Source of the DNA: PFL25 sp046260155
GTDB taxonomy: Bacteria; Chloroflexota; Anaerolineae; Anaerolineales; UBA4823
Length of the DNA stretch: 64,000 nucleotides
Assembly: GCA_046260155.1 (NCBI GenBank)
Contig: JBJYXV010000048.1
Location: forward strand, 1 to 64,000
Reading direction: 5' to 3'
Shown: positions 1 through 8,777 of the stretch, piece after piece
Layout of the letters: each line of letters opens with the position of its first letter
Position numbering within the stretch: the first letter of the stretch is position 1
Program-made: the position numbers and the translations under genes
The notes under the pieces: model-generated
Told to the model about the DNA's origin: nothing
The model's input: the letters and a program-made list of their open reading frames with translations, nothing else
Database searches by the model: none

Positions 1-2690
1 TGCGCGGCTCGCGCCTGGCCCAGTTCGAGGAGTGGTCCAAGGAGACCTCCCTGGCACTGACGCCCAATGAAAAGCTCTTTCTCGAAGCCAGCCTGGAGGA
101 CGAAGCCCGCCGCAAGGCTCAGCAGGCCGCTCTCGAACGCCGCTCGCGCAACTTCCTGCGCGCCCTGGTGGCGGTCTTCGCAGTGGCGGCCATCGTAGCT
201 GTGATTCTGACCATATTCGCCTTCAACCAGCAAGGTATTGCTCAGGAAAATGCACTGGTTGCGGAGCAAAATGAGGCTACAGCCCTGGCTGAAGCGGATG
301 CGCGCGCCACCCAGCAGGCAATCGCTGAATCAGAAGCAGATGCTCGTGCTACCCAACAGGCAATTGCCGAATCAGAAGCCAACGCCCGTGCAGAAGCAGA
401 GCAACTAGCCCTTCAGGAACGTGACCGGGCAGTCGAAGCGGAAAGCGATGCTCGTATGCAAGCTGGAATTCTCTTAGCTTCTCAAGCCGAGACTGAACTT
501 GAATCTGGAAACACTGATCGCGCCATCTTGCTGGCCTTGGAAGCCCTGGAGAACTATCCTTATACTCCTCAAGCCGAACATGCTCTTGGTCAGGCGGTAA
601 CGTATAATCGTGCACTGCAGATCTATGAGGGCCACACAGCCGCGGTGACAGGCGCAGCGTGGTCTTCTGATGGGAAGCAAATTGCTACCAGCAGTACGGA
701 TAACACCGTTCAGATCTGGGATTCTGCCAGTGGGGAACTTATTAGAGGTATTAATTTACCCGAAGGTATTACAGGCAATCAATTTGATTGGGGGTTGACC
801 GTCAAATGGTCTCCCGATAATCACCACGTACTGACCATCTCCGGTGACCGGTTTCTATTGGGAAGCCAGGATTATGATCTGATTTTATGGGATGCACAAT
901 CCGGAGAACAGGTTGCTGTGCAAGAGGTTCAGAATTCGGTACCACCAGATGCTGGAGATACATCTACGTGGTTCTACCACTACACCACTGGAGCCGGGGC
1001 TGAGTTTTCTCCGGATGGCAGGATCGCGACTCTTGGTGGGGATAACATGGCCTTGATTTGGAGTCCGATGTTAGAGAATCTTCAGGTTCAGTTAACTGGC
1101 CATACCAACGCTGTAAACAGTATTGCCTGGTCACCAGACTTCACACAGCTGGCAACGAGCAGCGAGGATGGCACTGCTCGTATTTGGGACGCCCAGAGTG
1201 GTCATGAGCTAATGATTCTAGACGACCATCAAGGTGGAGTTAACCAGGTCACCTGGTCTCCAGATGGGGAACTGCTCACCACAGCCGGTGATGATGGTAC
1301 AGTCCGCTTCTGGAACCCCAACACTGGTGAGAAGCTGAGGCAAATCGATGTTGGCGCATCCACAGGTAGCAGTGCTGTAGATGATCACATTGTCTATACG
1401 CTCAGTTGGTCTCCTGACGGGGCTTATCTGGCATCCGGGGGAGGGGATGGGTACATCCGGCTGTGGAATTCAATCAGCGGAGAAAGTATCGCTGCAATCA
1501 GAGGTCATGATAATTTTGTCGCATATCTATCATGGTCTCCGGTTGGAGAGCAGCTGGTCAGTGCAGGGGCTGATGGTGAAGCACGCATATGGAACACTGC
1601 AGTAAACAATATGGTTCTAAATCTGCCTTATGGCTACATTGAATTAGGTAATTGGTCTTCTGATGGAAAATTTCTAACAGTCGGTACAGGACCAGGACCT
1701 GAAAAACGATACCCGGGTTTTGCCGCGGTTTGGGATTTAGATTCCGGTCAACCAATTTTTGAGACGTCTTTGGACAAAGATGAATCCTGGGAATGGTACA
1801 CAGATTACTCGCCGAGTAGTGATTACATCCTGGCAAGAACAATGCAAGAGTGGCCGGATATAACCGATGCCAACAAATTGTGGTTACTCGATAGCCAGAA
1901 TGGTGAAAGCATCCGCGTATTGGAAACTGGTAGGGATGACCTTGTTTTGATACCCGATTTCTCATCGGACGGAACTTTAGTTGGAGTTGGCGATTTGGAG
2001 GGAATGGTCTTTTTTTGGGAGGTCGGTTCAGGTGAACTTATTAAATCGATTAATTGCTTAACCTGGGCTCATATGGTCCGCTGGTCGCCAGACGGCAGCA
2101 AAATCGCACTATTGTGTTATGACGATTCTGATTACTTTGGCGGTCAAATTCGGATCTTGGATGCTGGCACCTATGAGACCATGCTGATCATCGTTCCAGA
2201 TACGGAATCAGAATACTATGTTTGGTTCGAATGGTCTCCAGACAGCTCGAAAATCGCTGTAGCAGGTGGTGACGATCAAGTTGGTTCTACGACCAATCCA
2301 ATTTACATCTATGATGCCAACACCGGTTCAGAGCTGATCGAGATAATCAGGCATACTGGCGTAGTATCAGCTATCGACTGGTCACCGAATGGAAAGCGAA
2401 TCGTGACCGGGAGCACAGATGATACCACTCGCATCTGGGATGCACAATCTGGTGCTGAATTGCTGACATTATCCACTCCTGGGGATTGGATCATCAATCC
2501 TGCCTGGTCTCCAGATGGTCAGCACCTGCTTATCTATATCAGTAATACAACTGGTGGTCCTGGACATTCCGGAGTCTGGCGTGTTTGGCAATCAACTGAA
2601 GAACTTATCAACTATGCTAAAGAATGCTGCGTATTCCGTGAGCTGACTCCCGAAGAGCGCGAGCAGTTTGGTCTGCCACCTGAAGAATAG
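1..2690 (+). CDS. nSTAND-type WD40 repeat protein, 5'-truncated
   Basis: Only the C-terminal part is present; the reading frame is open from base 3 and the start lies left of the window. The GTG at 168 is inside the gene because coding sense continues upstream (charged linker with LTPNEKLFLEAS). A transmembrane helix follows (about residues 50-73 of the visible part), then an Ala/Glu/Gln-rich coiled coil with a 14-residue tandem repeat. After that come about 14 WD-like repeats, recognisable by W-S-P-D-G and I-W-D, ending near base 2580. The tail CCVFRELTPEEREQFGLP is typical of Chloroflexota STAND-WD40 proteins. The missing N-terminus probably carries a STAND NTPase, possibly with a DNA-binding or effector domain. 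Likely a membrane-tethered signal-sensing scaffold; the ligand is unknown. Family membership is firm, the role is inferred. Confidence 0.85.
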   Translation, partial: RGSRLAQFEEWSKETSLALTPNEKLFLEASLEDEARRKAQQAALERRSRNFLRALVAVFAVAAIVAVILTIFAFNQQGIAQENALVAEQNEATALAEADARATQQAIAESEADARATQQAIAESEANARAEAEQLALQERDRAVEAESDARMQAGILLASQAETELESGNTDRAILLALEALENYPYTPQAEHALGQAVTYNRALQIYEGHTAAVTGAAWSSDGKQIATSSTDNTVQIWDSASGELIRGINLPEGITGNQFDWGLTVKWSPDNHHVLTISGDRFLLGSQDYDLILWDAQSGEQVAVQEVQNSVPPDAGDTSTWFYHYTTGAGAEFSPDGRIATLGGDNMALIWSPMLENLQVQLTGHTNAVNSIAWSPDFTQLATSSEDGTARIWDAQSGHELMILDDHQGGVNQVTWSPDGELLTTAGDDGTVRFWNPNTGEKLRQIDVGASTGSSAVDDHIVYTLSWSPDGAYLASGGGDGYIRLWNSISGESIAAIRGHDNFVAYLSWSPVGEQLVSAGADGEARIWNTAVNNMVLNLPYGYIELGNWSSDGKFLTVGTGPGPEKRYPGFAAVWDLDSGQPIFETSLDKDESWEWYTDYSPSSDYILARTMQEWPDITDANKLWLLDSQNGESIRVLETGRDDLVLIPDFSSDGTLVGVGDLEGMVFFWEVGSGELIKSINCLTWAHMVRWSPDGSKIALLCYDDSDYFGGQIRILDAGTYETMLIIVPDTESEYYVWFEWSPDSSKIAVAGGDDQVGSTTNPIYIYDANTGSELIEIIRHTGVVSAIDWSPNGKRIVTGSTDDTTRIWDAQSGAELLTLSTPGDWIINPAWSPDGQHLLIYISNTTGGPGHSGVWRVWQSTEELINYAKECCVFRELTPEEREQFGLPPEE
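294..377 (+). repeat. 42-bp tandem repeat in coiled coil
   Basis: Two consecutive 42-bp units (294-335 and 336-377) both encode ADARATQQAIAESE, and a degenerate third unit starts at 378. The two copies differ mostly at third codon positions, so the duplication is old and the protein sequence is under selection. It lengthens the coiled-coil stalk between the membrane helix and the WD40 propellers. Confidence 0.8.
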
Positions 2691-2698
2691 AATTGTAG

Positions 2699-2718
2699 GG
2701 CGGCTTTCCAAAGCTGCC
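2699..2718. repeat. REP-like palindrome, copy 1 (imperfect)
   Basis: GGCGGCTTTCCAAAGCTGCC is an imperfect palindrome just after the stop of the WD40 gene. A perfect version lies at 3145-3164, and both are preceded by GTAG. The pair brackets the two MITE-like elements. It may also act as a transcription terminator or mRNA stabiliser, but there is no T-run. Confidence 0.6.
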
Positions 2719-2728
2719 AGAAGATCAT

Positions 2729-2881
2729 GTCATTCTGAGACCCCCCAATCGTCAGATCGTGGGGGTCTCAGAATCTCTGCCGCGCATCCATTAATTCAAT
2801 AGAACTTCATTCAGGATAATCTATTCAGGGATTCTTCGCCTCCGGCTCATCCCGCAACAAGTGCGGGAGTAACCGAATGAC
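2729..2881. mobile_element. MITE-like palindromic element, copy 1
   Basis: The left end is GTCATTCTGAG. The right end would be its exact complement CTCAGAATGAC, but it is split by a 25-bp insertion (2850-2874) that itself contains the small hairpin CCCGCA/TGCGGG. Inside, ATTCTGAGACCCCC (2732-2745) pairs perfectly with GGGGGTCTCAGAAT (2761-2774). No coding capacity. It aligns by eye over most of its length with the element at 2962-3095. The GATTCTTCGCCTCCGGCTCA end is of a type I recall as common in environmental bacterial genomes. Confidence 0.6.
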
Positions 2882-2961
2882 AGTTGCTATCAGGCATTCC
2901 ATGAGAGAATTCAAGCCTTGGGGAAATATGTAACACGATTTTCCCAAGATACCATTTCCAA

Positions 2962-3095
2962 TTGTCATTCTGAGATCCCCCAATCGCCAGTTTGTGGGGG
3001 TCGAAGAATCCCTAGAGCGCGTGCTCATTTATTCATTGTATTTATATTCAGGATAATCAATTCAGGGATTCTTCGCCTCCGGCTCAGAATGACAA
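2962..3095. mobile_element. MITE-like palindromic element, copy 2
   Basis: It is bounded by perfect 13-bp inverted repeats, TTGTCATTCTGAG (2962-2974) and CTCAGAATGACAA (3083-3095). A second perfect inverted pair lies inside: CGAAGAATCCCT (3002-3013) and AGGGATTCTTCG (3064-3075). Non-coding, about 134 bp, in the same orientation as copy 1. Non-autonomous; no transposase gene is seen in the window. Confidence 0.65.
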
Positions 3096-3144
3096 GTTTC
3101 GTAAAGGTCACATAAAGAACAAATTTGAGTCGCGACGAGCGTAG

Positions 3145-3164
3145 GGCGGCTTTCGAAAGCCGCC
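3145..3164. repeat. REP-like palindrome, copy 2 (perfect)
   Basis: GGCGGCTTTCGAAAGCCGCC is its own reverse complement. It sits 27 bp past the stop of the minus-strand VOC gene, so it could form a hairpin at the end of that transcript. Related to 2699-2718. Confidence 0.65.
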
Positions 3165-3191
3165 AATTCCAATTGTGATTCCCAAACCCTC

Positions 3192-3620
3192 TCAAAGTCG
3201 CTCATCATAACTAACAAATTCCAGCAAGTTCCCCTCCGGGTCGGAGAAATACAACGAATGGACATGGATCCATTCGTGGTCCACCGCCTGCACCTTCAAC
3301 CCCAGACCTTCAAGCCGCTCTTTCTCAGGTTCGTAATCCTCCAGCGCAATATTGAGCGCGATGTGGTGCAGGGTCGACATCTCTGGACTCAACTGGCTTG
3401 ATTTATTCTCCAGGAAGGTAACTTCACTGGCATCAAAGAGCGCCAGGTTTTGGGTATGCCCGCCATAGCCTTCCGCGATCTTGAAGAAAACATAGCTCTC
3501 TTCTTGCCGGAGCACCTGGAGCCCTACCACTTCTTCGTAAAACTTCCGCATTGAGTCGAGATCCTGGACACGAATCGACACTTCGCCCAATCCTTTGATC
3601 CGGCTGGCTGGTTTATTCAT
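3192..3620 (-). CDS. VOC family (glyoxalase/dioxygenase-like) protein
   Basis: 142 residues, the usual size of a single two-module vicinal-oxygen-chelate protein. The N-terminal module starts GEVSIRVQDLDSMRKFYEEV and the C-terminal one holds LHHIALNI and SDPEGNLLEFVSY. The second module has the usual His and Glu ligand positions, whereas the first has Glu at the common His position, so metal binding should not be assumed. The ATG is supported by AAAGGAGT (3625-3632) five bases upstream. It stands alone, divergent from the LLM oxidoreductase and followed by repeats. The substrate (a glyoxal, an aromatic or an antibiotic) cannot be told from sequence. Confidence 0.85.
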   Translation of the reverse strand: MNKPASRIKGLGEVSIRVQDLDSMRKFYEEVVGLQVLRQEESYVFFKIAEGYGGHTQNLALFDASEVTFLENKSSQLSPEMSTLHHIALNIALEDYEPEKERLEGLGLKVQAVDHEWIHVHSLYFSDPEGNLLEFVSYDERL

Positions 3621-3861
3621 TAATACTCCTTTCGTGGGAAATCCTATGCAAACTATCTTCTACAGTTTATTACATATGAGCAAATGTGTTACGATACCAA
3701 ATCGGCCAAGATGATCCCTACAGGTCAAGGGTTGAATCGTCGATCTTATTTACTAGACATTTATACTCTTAATTGGATTATTATACAAATGATTAAGACA
3801 TTGCTTGTGAACCAAACGATGGTTCCGTTTTTATCATTGGTGTACACACAGAGATGAGATC

Positions 3862-4713
3862 ATGAATTTCGGGATATATTTACCAAACTATGGCGATGCG
3901 ATCAGCGGGCACAGTTTGTCAGAACTGGCGCACGCGGCCGAACAGGCCGGTTGGGACGGCATCTTCCTCTTTGACCACATCCTGGTCAGCAAAAACCAGG
4001 GGCACCACATGGTTGATCCCTGGGTCGCCCTGGCCGCGATGGCGATGACCACCAGCCGCATACGCATTGGGACCACCCTGACTCCTCTCGCCCGCAGGCG
4101 ACCCTGGAAAGTAGCGCGTGAGACCGTCACCCTCGATCACCTATCGGAAGGTCGCCTGATCTTAACCGTGGGGTTGGGTGAACCGGAGAAAGCCGAATTT
4201 GCATACTTCGGGGAAGAAACCGACCGACATATCCGGGCTGAGAAGCTAGATGAAGGATTGGACATCCTGACCGGTCTATGGAGCGGCAAACCTTTTTCCT
4301 ACGCTGGCAAACACTACCAGATCGAGAAAGTCAGGTTTCAGCCCGCCACTCTGCAAAAACCGCGCATCCCGATCTGGGTGGGAGGCTACTGGCCCAACAA
4401 GGCTCCATTCCGCCGGGCTGCCCGCTGGGATGGCGCTTTCCCCTTGAAACATGGTGGTGCCATGACCGCCAAAGATTTCAGTGCCCTCAAGGCTTTCATC
4501 GAACAGGAGCGCGCAAGCGATGCGCCGTTTGACCTGGTCACCATGGGATACCTGCAGAGCATGGATGAAACCAAACAAAGCAAGACCCTGCAGGCATACA
4601 GCCGGGCAGGTGTCACCTGGTGGCTGGAGAGCCTGTTCCAATTAAAAAACTCCTATTACAAGATGGCCAAATTAATTGAACAAGGACCACCAGGTCGCTG
4701 GGAGTCCAGGTAA
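3862..4713 (+). CDS. LLM class flavin-dependent oxidoreductase
   Basis: 283 residues with the luciferase-like monooxygenase fold. The N-terminal strand is NFGIYLPNYG, then GWDGIFLFDH, then the family's conserved core RIRIGTTLTPLARRRPWKVA with TLDHLSEGRLILTVGLG. Members use FMNH2 or coenzyme F420; the F420 type is common in Chloroflexota and Actinomycetota, but the cofactor cannot be decided here. It is slightly shorter than the usual 300-340 residues, with no sign of truncation. It is a single gene with no operon partner, and the natural substrate is unknown. Confidence 0.88.
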   Translation: MNFGIYLPNYGDAISGHSLSELAHAAEQAGWDGIFLFDHILVSKNQGHHMVDPWVALAAMAMTTSRIRIGTTLTPLARRRPWKVARETVTLDHLSEGRLILTVGLGEPEKAEFAYFGEETDRHIRAEKLDEGLDILTGLWSGKPFSYAGKHYQIEKVRFQPATLQKPRIPIWVGGYWPNKAPFRRAARWDGAFPLKHGGAMTAKDFSALKAFIEQERASDAPFDLVTMGYLQSMDETKQSKTLQAYSRAGVTWWLESLFQLKNSYYKMAKLIEQGPPGRWESR

Positions 4714-5308
4714 GAACAGTCTCATGATGACCTGATGAACCAGGGGAATCCACAGTTCTCTAATGCCATAAAGTACCGCCATCACACGATGCTGGACTAA
4801 TTTCTGCTCCCAATCCAGGGGGATCAAGAATCCATGAAAACATCATTGAGAGTCCATCTCAATGGGGAGCTCTCAGCGCATTCCCAATGACGATCCAGGG
4901 GGCAAAAGATACTGAAACAGCGGCGAATTGGCCACAACCACCATATTGTAGTTTCTCTATTTTGGACGGCATGCCAGCCAAACCGGATGGACAATCTAAT
5001 CTGGATAATTTTGATATAAGTAGTATAATTAATCAAATCTCTCGAAGCAGCTTAACAGGTTATTTTCTGAATGGGGGAATTCAAACAGAGTTCCCAAATC
5101 TACCGCATGCAGTCGGCTAGCAATTACCAGCTTTGTGGGGGAAGGGATTTTGCTGCCAGTGGGTAATGCACCGGTTGATTCCTTCGAATCTATACCGCCA
5201 GGTGCCTAGTCTGCCCCGCTTAAAACACAACGAATAGAGCATTTCAAGGGCGCAAAACAATCCGAGAGTTTCAAAATACCGTCAAGACATTTTCCAAAGG
5301 AGTAAGTC
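4714..5308. other. 595-bp non-coding region, possible long leader
   Basis: No credible gene: the short frames here have no domain sense and no ribosome-binding site. A TATAAT at 5024-5029 could be a -10 box, which would give the solute-binding protein gene a leader of about 275 bases. No riboswitch, tRNA or strong hairpin was recognised. AAAGGAG just before the ATG at 5309 is a good ribosome-binding site. Confidence 0.5.
5024..5029 (+). promoter_or_regulatory. Candidate -10 box upstream of the solute-binding protein gene
   Basis: TATAAT matches the sigma-70 consensus in an AT-rich patch. The hexamer 17 bp upstream is CTGGAT, a poor -35, so this is only a candidate. Confidence 0.25.
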
Positions 5309-7324
5309 ATGAGAAGAAATAGCAAGCCGTTGGTGTTCCTGGGGATATTATTTGTCCTTGGGATAATAATATCTGGCTGCCAATCCGCAAATACCCCGGA
5401 AGCAGTCCTCGAAACTATGATCGTGACTGAGATCATAGAGGGCACCCCGGTAGAAGTGGTTCGGGTTGTAACGCCCACCCCGGAACCAAGTGGTCCGCGC
5501 ACGCTGGTGATCTGCCAGGGTGAGGAACCGGATAGCTTGTTCCGTTATGGTACGGATAGTTTCGCCGCTGACCAGATATTAAACGCGATTTATGATGGTC
5601 CCATCGATAGCACCTCCTTCGATTACCAACCGGTCATCCTGGAGAAGCTTCCCAACCTGGCGGATGGTGATGCAGTTTTGACCACTGTCACAGTGAGTGA
5701 AGGCGACACAGTAGTCGATGCCAGTGGAGAGGTGGTCACATTGGATGCCGATGCCGATCCACCGGTCATGATCGTTCCCGCCGGGAGTACTAACGAGCAA
5801 GCTGTCGCTTACGAAGGTGGTGAATTGGAAATGGAGCAGTTATCTGCCACGTTTACCCTCCTGCCAGATCTTGTCTGGTCTGATGGTGCACCGCTAACTG
5901 CCAGCGATTCCGTGTATGCTTTCAATTTACAGGCTGATCCAGACGTGTTGAGCAATGAATACACTACCCTACGCACTGCTTCTTATGAAGCCACCGATGA
6001 GCTGACTACTGTTTGGACCGGTATCCCGGGATTCAGGGATGCTTCGTATGCGATCAACTTCTTTGCTCCTGCTCCTGAACATGTTTGGGGGCAGTACACC
6101 GCATCCGAGCTGCTGGAAGCGGAAGCCTCGTCGCGCATGCCGATCGGTTGGGGACCTTATATCATTGATGAGTGGGTGCAGGGCGATTTGATCAGCATGC
6201 ATAAGAACCCCAATTACTTCCGCGCCGCCGAAGGCCTGCCGAACTTCGAAAAAGTGATTTTCCGCTTCGTGGGAAGTAATGGAAATTCAAATATCGCCTC
6301 TCTCCTGGCCGGCGAGTGCGACATCATCGACCAAACCTCAGGTCTCGGTGACCAGAGCGAGCTGCTGCTCGAGCTGAATAAGAATGCTGAACTCAGTGCC
6401 ACCTTTGTCCCGGGCACCATTTGGGAGCACCTGGATTTTGGTATTCAACCCCCGGAATATGATGATGGTTACCAGATTGGTGTCGACCGTCCCGATTTCT
6501 TCAGCGATGTGCGCATGCGCCAGGCGTTCCTGATGTGCATGGACCGCCAATCGCTGGTCGATACGATCTATTTCGGGCAATCCATCGTGATTGATTCGTA
6601 CATTCCCCCCAACCATCCGCTGTACAATCCTGCAGTAGCGCATTATGACTTCGACCCCGTTGCTGGCAGCGCATTGCTGGAAGATGTTGGCTGGGTGGAT
6701 GATGATAATGACCCATTCACCCCCCGCATTGCCCAGGGTGTGAATAATGTCATAGATGGCACAAAATTGGAAATTACCTACGAGACAACTGGTGGCTCTC
6801 TGCGCGAGCAGGTATCTGCCATCCTACAGCAATCCATGGCGGAATGCGGTATCCAGACCAATGTCGAGTTTGATCCATCCTCCGGGTTCTGGGATCGGGT
6901 CTTCACCCGCGATTTCACCATGGCTGAATTTGCCTGGGTAGCATCCGTTGAACCTCCCTGTTTCGCCTACATATCAAGCCAGGTGGGTGGTCCTGAAGGT
7001 GGAACCTGGATCTCAATCCAGGATGGCAAGGAGCGTATTATCACTGCTCCAGATGGCCAAAATACTGTTGGGTTCTCGAATGAAGAATACGATCTGGCCT
7101 GCAATCAAGCGCTTAACTCGCTGCCAGGCCAACCCGAGTATGAACAAGGTCACCTGGAAGCACAGCTTATCTTCAGCGAACAGCTGCCCGTGGCACCTCT
7201 GTTCTTACGCACCCAGCTGGCGGCAACACGCGCAGACATGTGCAATTTCATCATTGATCCCACTGCCAACAGCGAATTCTGGAATATTGAGGAATTTAAT
7301 TACGGGCAGGCTTGTGGAGGGTAA
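5309..7324 (+). CDS. ABC transporter substrate-binding lipoprotein, family 5
   Basis: 671 residues. A lipoprotein signal peptide (MRRNSKPLVFLGILF...) ends in the lipobox ISGC with Cys24, so the protein is anchored on the outer face of the membrane. The mature part has the peptide/nickel-binding (SBP family 5) features: DLVWSDGAPLTASDSVYAF, a Y-I-I-D-E-W segment followed by the conserved N-P-N-Y-F, then VRMRQAFLMCMDRQSLVDTI. At 671 residues it is longer than many family members. It should capture oligopeptides or similar solutes, but no permease or ATPase gene is next to it; the following gene is convergent. A strong terminator lies 40 bases downstream, so it appears to be transcribed alone. 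Confidence 0.92.
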   Translation: MRRNSKPLVFLGILFVLGIIISGCQSANTPEAVLETMIVTEIIEGTPVEVVRVVTPTPEPSGPRTLVICQGEEPDSLFRYGTDSFAADQILNAIYDGPIDSTSFDYQPVILEKLPNLADGDAVLTTVTVSEGDTVVDASGEVVTLDADADPPVMIVPAGSTNEQAVAYEGGELEMEQLSATFTLLPDLVWSDGAPLTASDSVYAFNLQADPDVLSNEYTTLRTASYEATDELTTVWTGIPGFRDASYAINFFAPAPEHVWGQYTASELLEAEASSRMPIGWGPYIIDEWVQGDLISMHKNPNYFRAAEGLPNFEKVIFRFVGSNGNSNIASLLAGECDIIDQTSGLGDQSELLLELNKNAELSATFVPGTIWEHLDFGIQPPEYDDGYQIGVDRPDFFSDVRMRQAFLMCMDRQSLVDTIYFGQSIVIDSYIPPNHPLYNPAVAHYDFDPVAGSALLEDVGWVDDDNDPFTPRIAQGVNNVIDGTKLEITYETTGGSLREQVSAILQQSMAECGIQTNVEFDPSSGFWDRVFTRDFTMAEFAWVASVEPPCFAYISSQVGGPEGGTWISIQDGKERIITAPDGQNTVGFSNEEYDLACNQALNSLPGQPEYEQGHLEAQLIFSEQLPVAPLFLRTQLAATRADMCNFIIDPTANSEFWNIEEFNYGQACGG

Positions 7325-7364
7325 TTCGCAACCCAAAGGTGTTGTTAAGCACCAGCTTTATGAG

Positions 7365-7400
7365 CCCGGTTGGAGATAAAGTTTCCCCAACCGGGTTTTT
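7365..7400 (+). terminator. Rho-independent terminator of the solute-binding protein gene
   Basis: Perfect 9-bp stem CCCGGTTGG (7365-7373) and CCAACCGGG (7387-7395) with a 13-base loop, followed directly by TTTTT. Confidence 0.9.
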
Positions 7401-7428
7401 GCAGGCGTTCAATTCTTTGAGGATTTCC

Positions 7429-7469
7429 AAATTGCCTGATTTTTACCCTTTTCTATTATCAGGCAATTT
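7429..7469. terminator. Convergent-gene hairpin, probable terminator
   Basis: Perfect 12-bp stem AAATTGCCTGAT (7429-7440) and ATCAGGCAATTT (7458-7469), 17-base loop. It lies 20 bases past the stop of the minus-strand aminopeptidase. The T-run is short on both strands, so efficiency is uncertain. Confidence 0.6.
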
Positions 7470-7488
7470 TACAAGGGGAAGTTCTAAC

Positions 7489-8598
7489 TTAAATAACAAA
7501 TTTTCCATCCCGGTAGACCATTTCTCCATCCACCAGTATTTCCGAATCCTGGCGTAAATCACAGATCATGTCCCAATGGATGTCGCTCTTGTTGTGGCTG
7601 CCAGTCTCGGGGTAGCCAGCGCCTAACGCCATGTGGAATGTACCCCCGATCTTCTCGTCGAAGAGGATACTCTTGGTGAAGCGATCGATCTCAAAATTGG
7701 TGCCGATTGCAAATTCCCCGATATAGCGCGCCCCGGGATCCGTTTCCAAATTCTTCAACAAGTATTCTTCATTTTCTTCAGCGCTGGCCTGCACCACCTT
7801 TCCATCCTGGAATTCGAGCTGGATGCCATCCACGATGCGTCCCTGGTACATGGCGGGGTAGGTGTAGTGCACCCACCCGTTGGCGGAGTTTTCTACCGGT
7901 CCTGTGTAAATCTCGCCGTCCGGCAGGTTGTGCTCGCCACAGGCATTCATAAAGATGCGGTCTTTGATGGATAGTGAGAGGTCGACATGCGGGCCGTGCA
8001 GCTCCACCCTGTCGTGCCCTTGTATGCGAGCGATGATGCGCTGCTGATCAGCCTGGATCGCCTGCCAGTGTGCAACCGGATCCGGCGTATTTTCATCAGC
8101 GTGCATCGCCCTGAAAACGAAAGCCGCGTATTCATTTAATCCCATCCCGGCTTCCATGGCATAGGCATTTGTTGGGTAGAGCGTGCTTACCCATCGTAGC
8201 GATTTATCAGCCCCACGCCGCAGCTGGGCTTGGATCAGTGAGAAGATCGCCTTTTGCCGGAGTGCCTGGCGTTCCGGGTCCACCCCTGCCAAGGAGCGCG
8301 TATTTTCATCCGCCTTGATTTTGATCAGCACTTCAAATTCTTCAAAAGCCATCTTGTGAAAAAGCGGTACAAATTCAAGCAGTTCGTCACCTGAATGGTC
8401 GAAAAACTGCTCCTCCTGGCCCGGGAAATCAAGCAAGATGTGCGGGAGACCGCCTCTTTCCAGGATCAACCCGTACAGGCTCTCTACCAGGGGAAGCGCC
8501 GGCGTGGCAGTTGTGATCGCCACCCGATCTCCTCTCTGGACCCGAGTGGAATGTTCCACCAGGATTTGGGCAAATTTTTGGATGCGTGTGTCGGTCAA
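7489..8598 (-). CDS. Aminopeptidase, M29 (thermophilic AmpS/AmpT-type) family
   Basis: 369 residues, the normal size of this family. These dinuclear metal exopeptidases remove N-terminal amino acids in the cytoplasm. The N-terminal half carries RVQRGDRVAI and VESLYGLILERGGLPHILL, typical of M29. The C-terminal metal-binding part holds IGEFAIGTN, DEKIGGTFHMALG and SDIHWDM, matching the Glu/Glu/His/His-Asp ligand pattern. The start is a TTG, fixed by GAGGAG six bases upstream (8605-8610); no ATG is near. Monocistronic, convergent with the solute-binding protein gene. The pair could act together in peptide use, but only proximity suggests this. Confidence 0.92.
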   Translation of the reverse strand: MTDTRIQKFAQILVEHSTRVQRGDRVAITTATPALPLVESLYGLILERGGLPHILLDFPGQEEQFFDHSGDELLEFVPLFHKMAFEEFEVLIKIKADENTRSLAGVDPERQALRQKAIFSLIQAQLRRGADKSLRWVSTLYPTNAYAMEAGMGLNEYAAFVFRAMHADENTPDPVAHWQAIQADQQRIIARIQGHDRVELHGPHVDLSLSIKDRIFMNACGEHNLPDGEIYTGPVENSANGWVHYTYPAMYQGRIVDGIQLEFQDGKVVQASAEENEEYLLKNLETDPGARYIGEFAIGTNFEIDRFTKSILFDEKIGGTFHMALGAGYPETGSHNKSDIHWDMICDLRQDSEILVDGEMVYRDGKFVI

Positions 8599-8604
8599 GA
8601 AAAG

Positions 8605-8610
8605 CTCCTC
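8605..8610 (-). promoter_or_regulatory. Ribosome-binding site that fixes a TTG start
   Basis: GAGGAG on the minus strand, six bases before the TTG at 8598. Confidence 0.8.
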
Positions 8611-8777
8611 GAATTGTTGTCTGTGAAATTCTGGGCAATTATATCATCCGGGTGAAAGCCACCAAAATTTGATGCGCAGCACAAATCAGAAAGGTGCAGG
8701 GAAACTCCTGAACTTGGTGTATACTTTTTGGGAATGATTGAAGGTAACCTCCAATCGAAGTACTATTAAGCCATCCA

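Noticed and set aside
3888..4641. Long frames on the minus strand inside the LLM oxidoreductase gene
   Set aside because: No ribosome-binding site and no domain sense; they mirror the GC-rich coding strand of the real gene.
4714..5308. Riboswitch or regulatory RNA in the leader of the solute-binding protein gene
   Set aside because: No recognisable aptamer pattern or convincing hairpin set; only a single TATAAT was seen.
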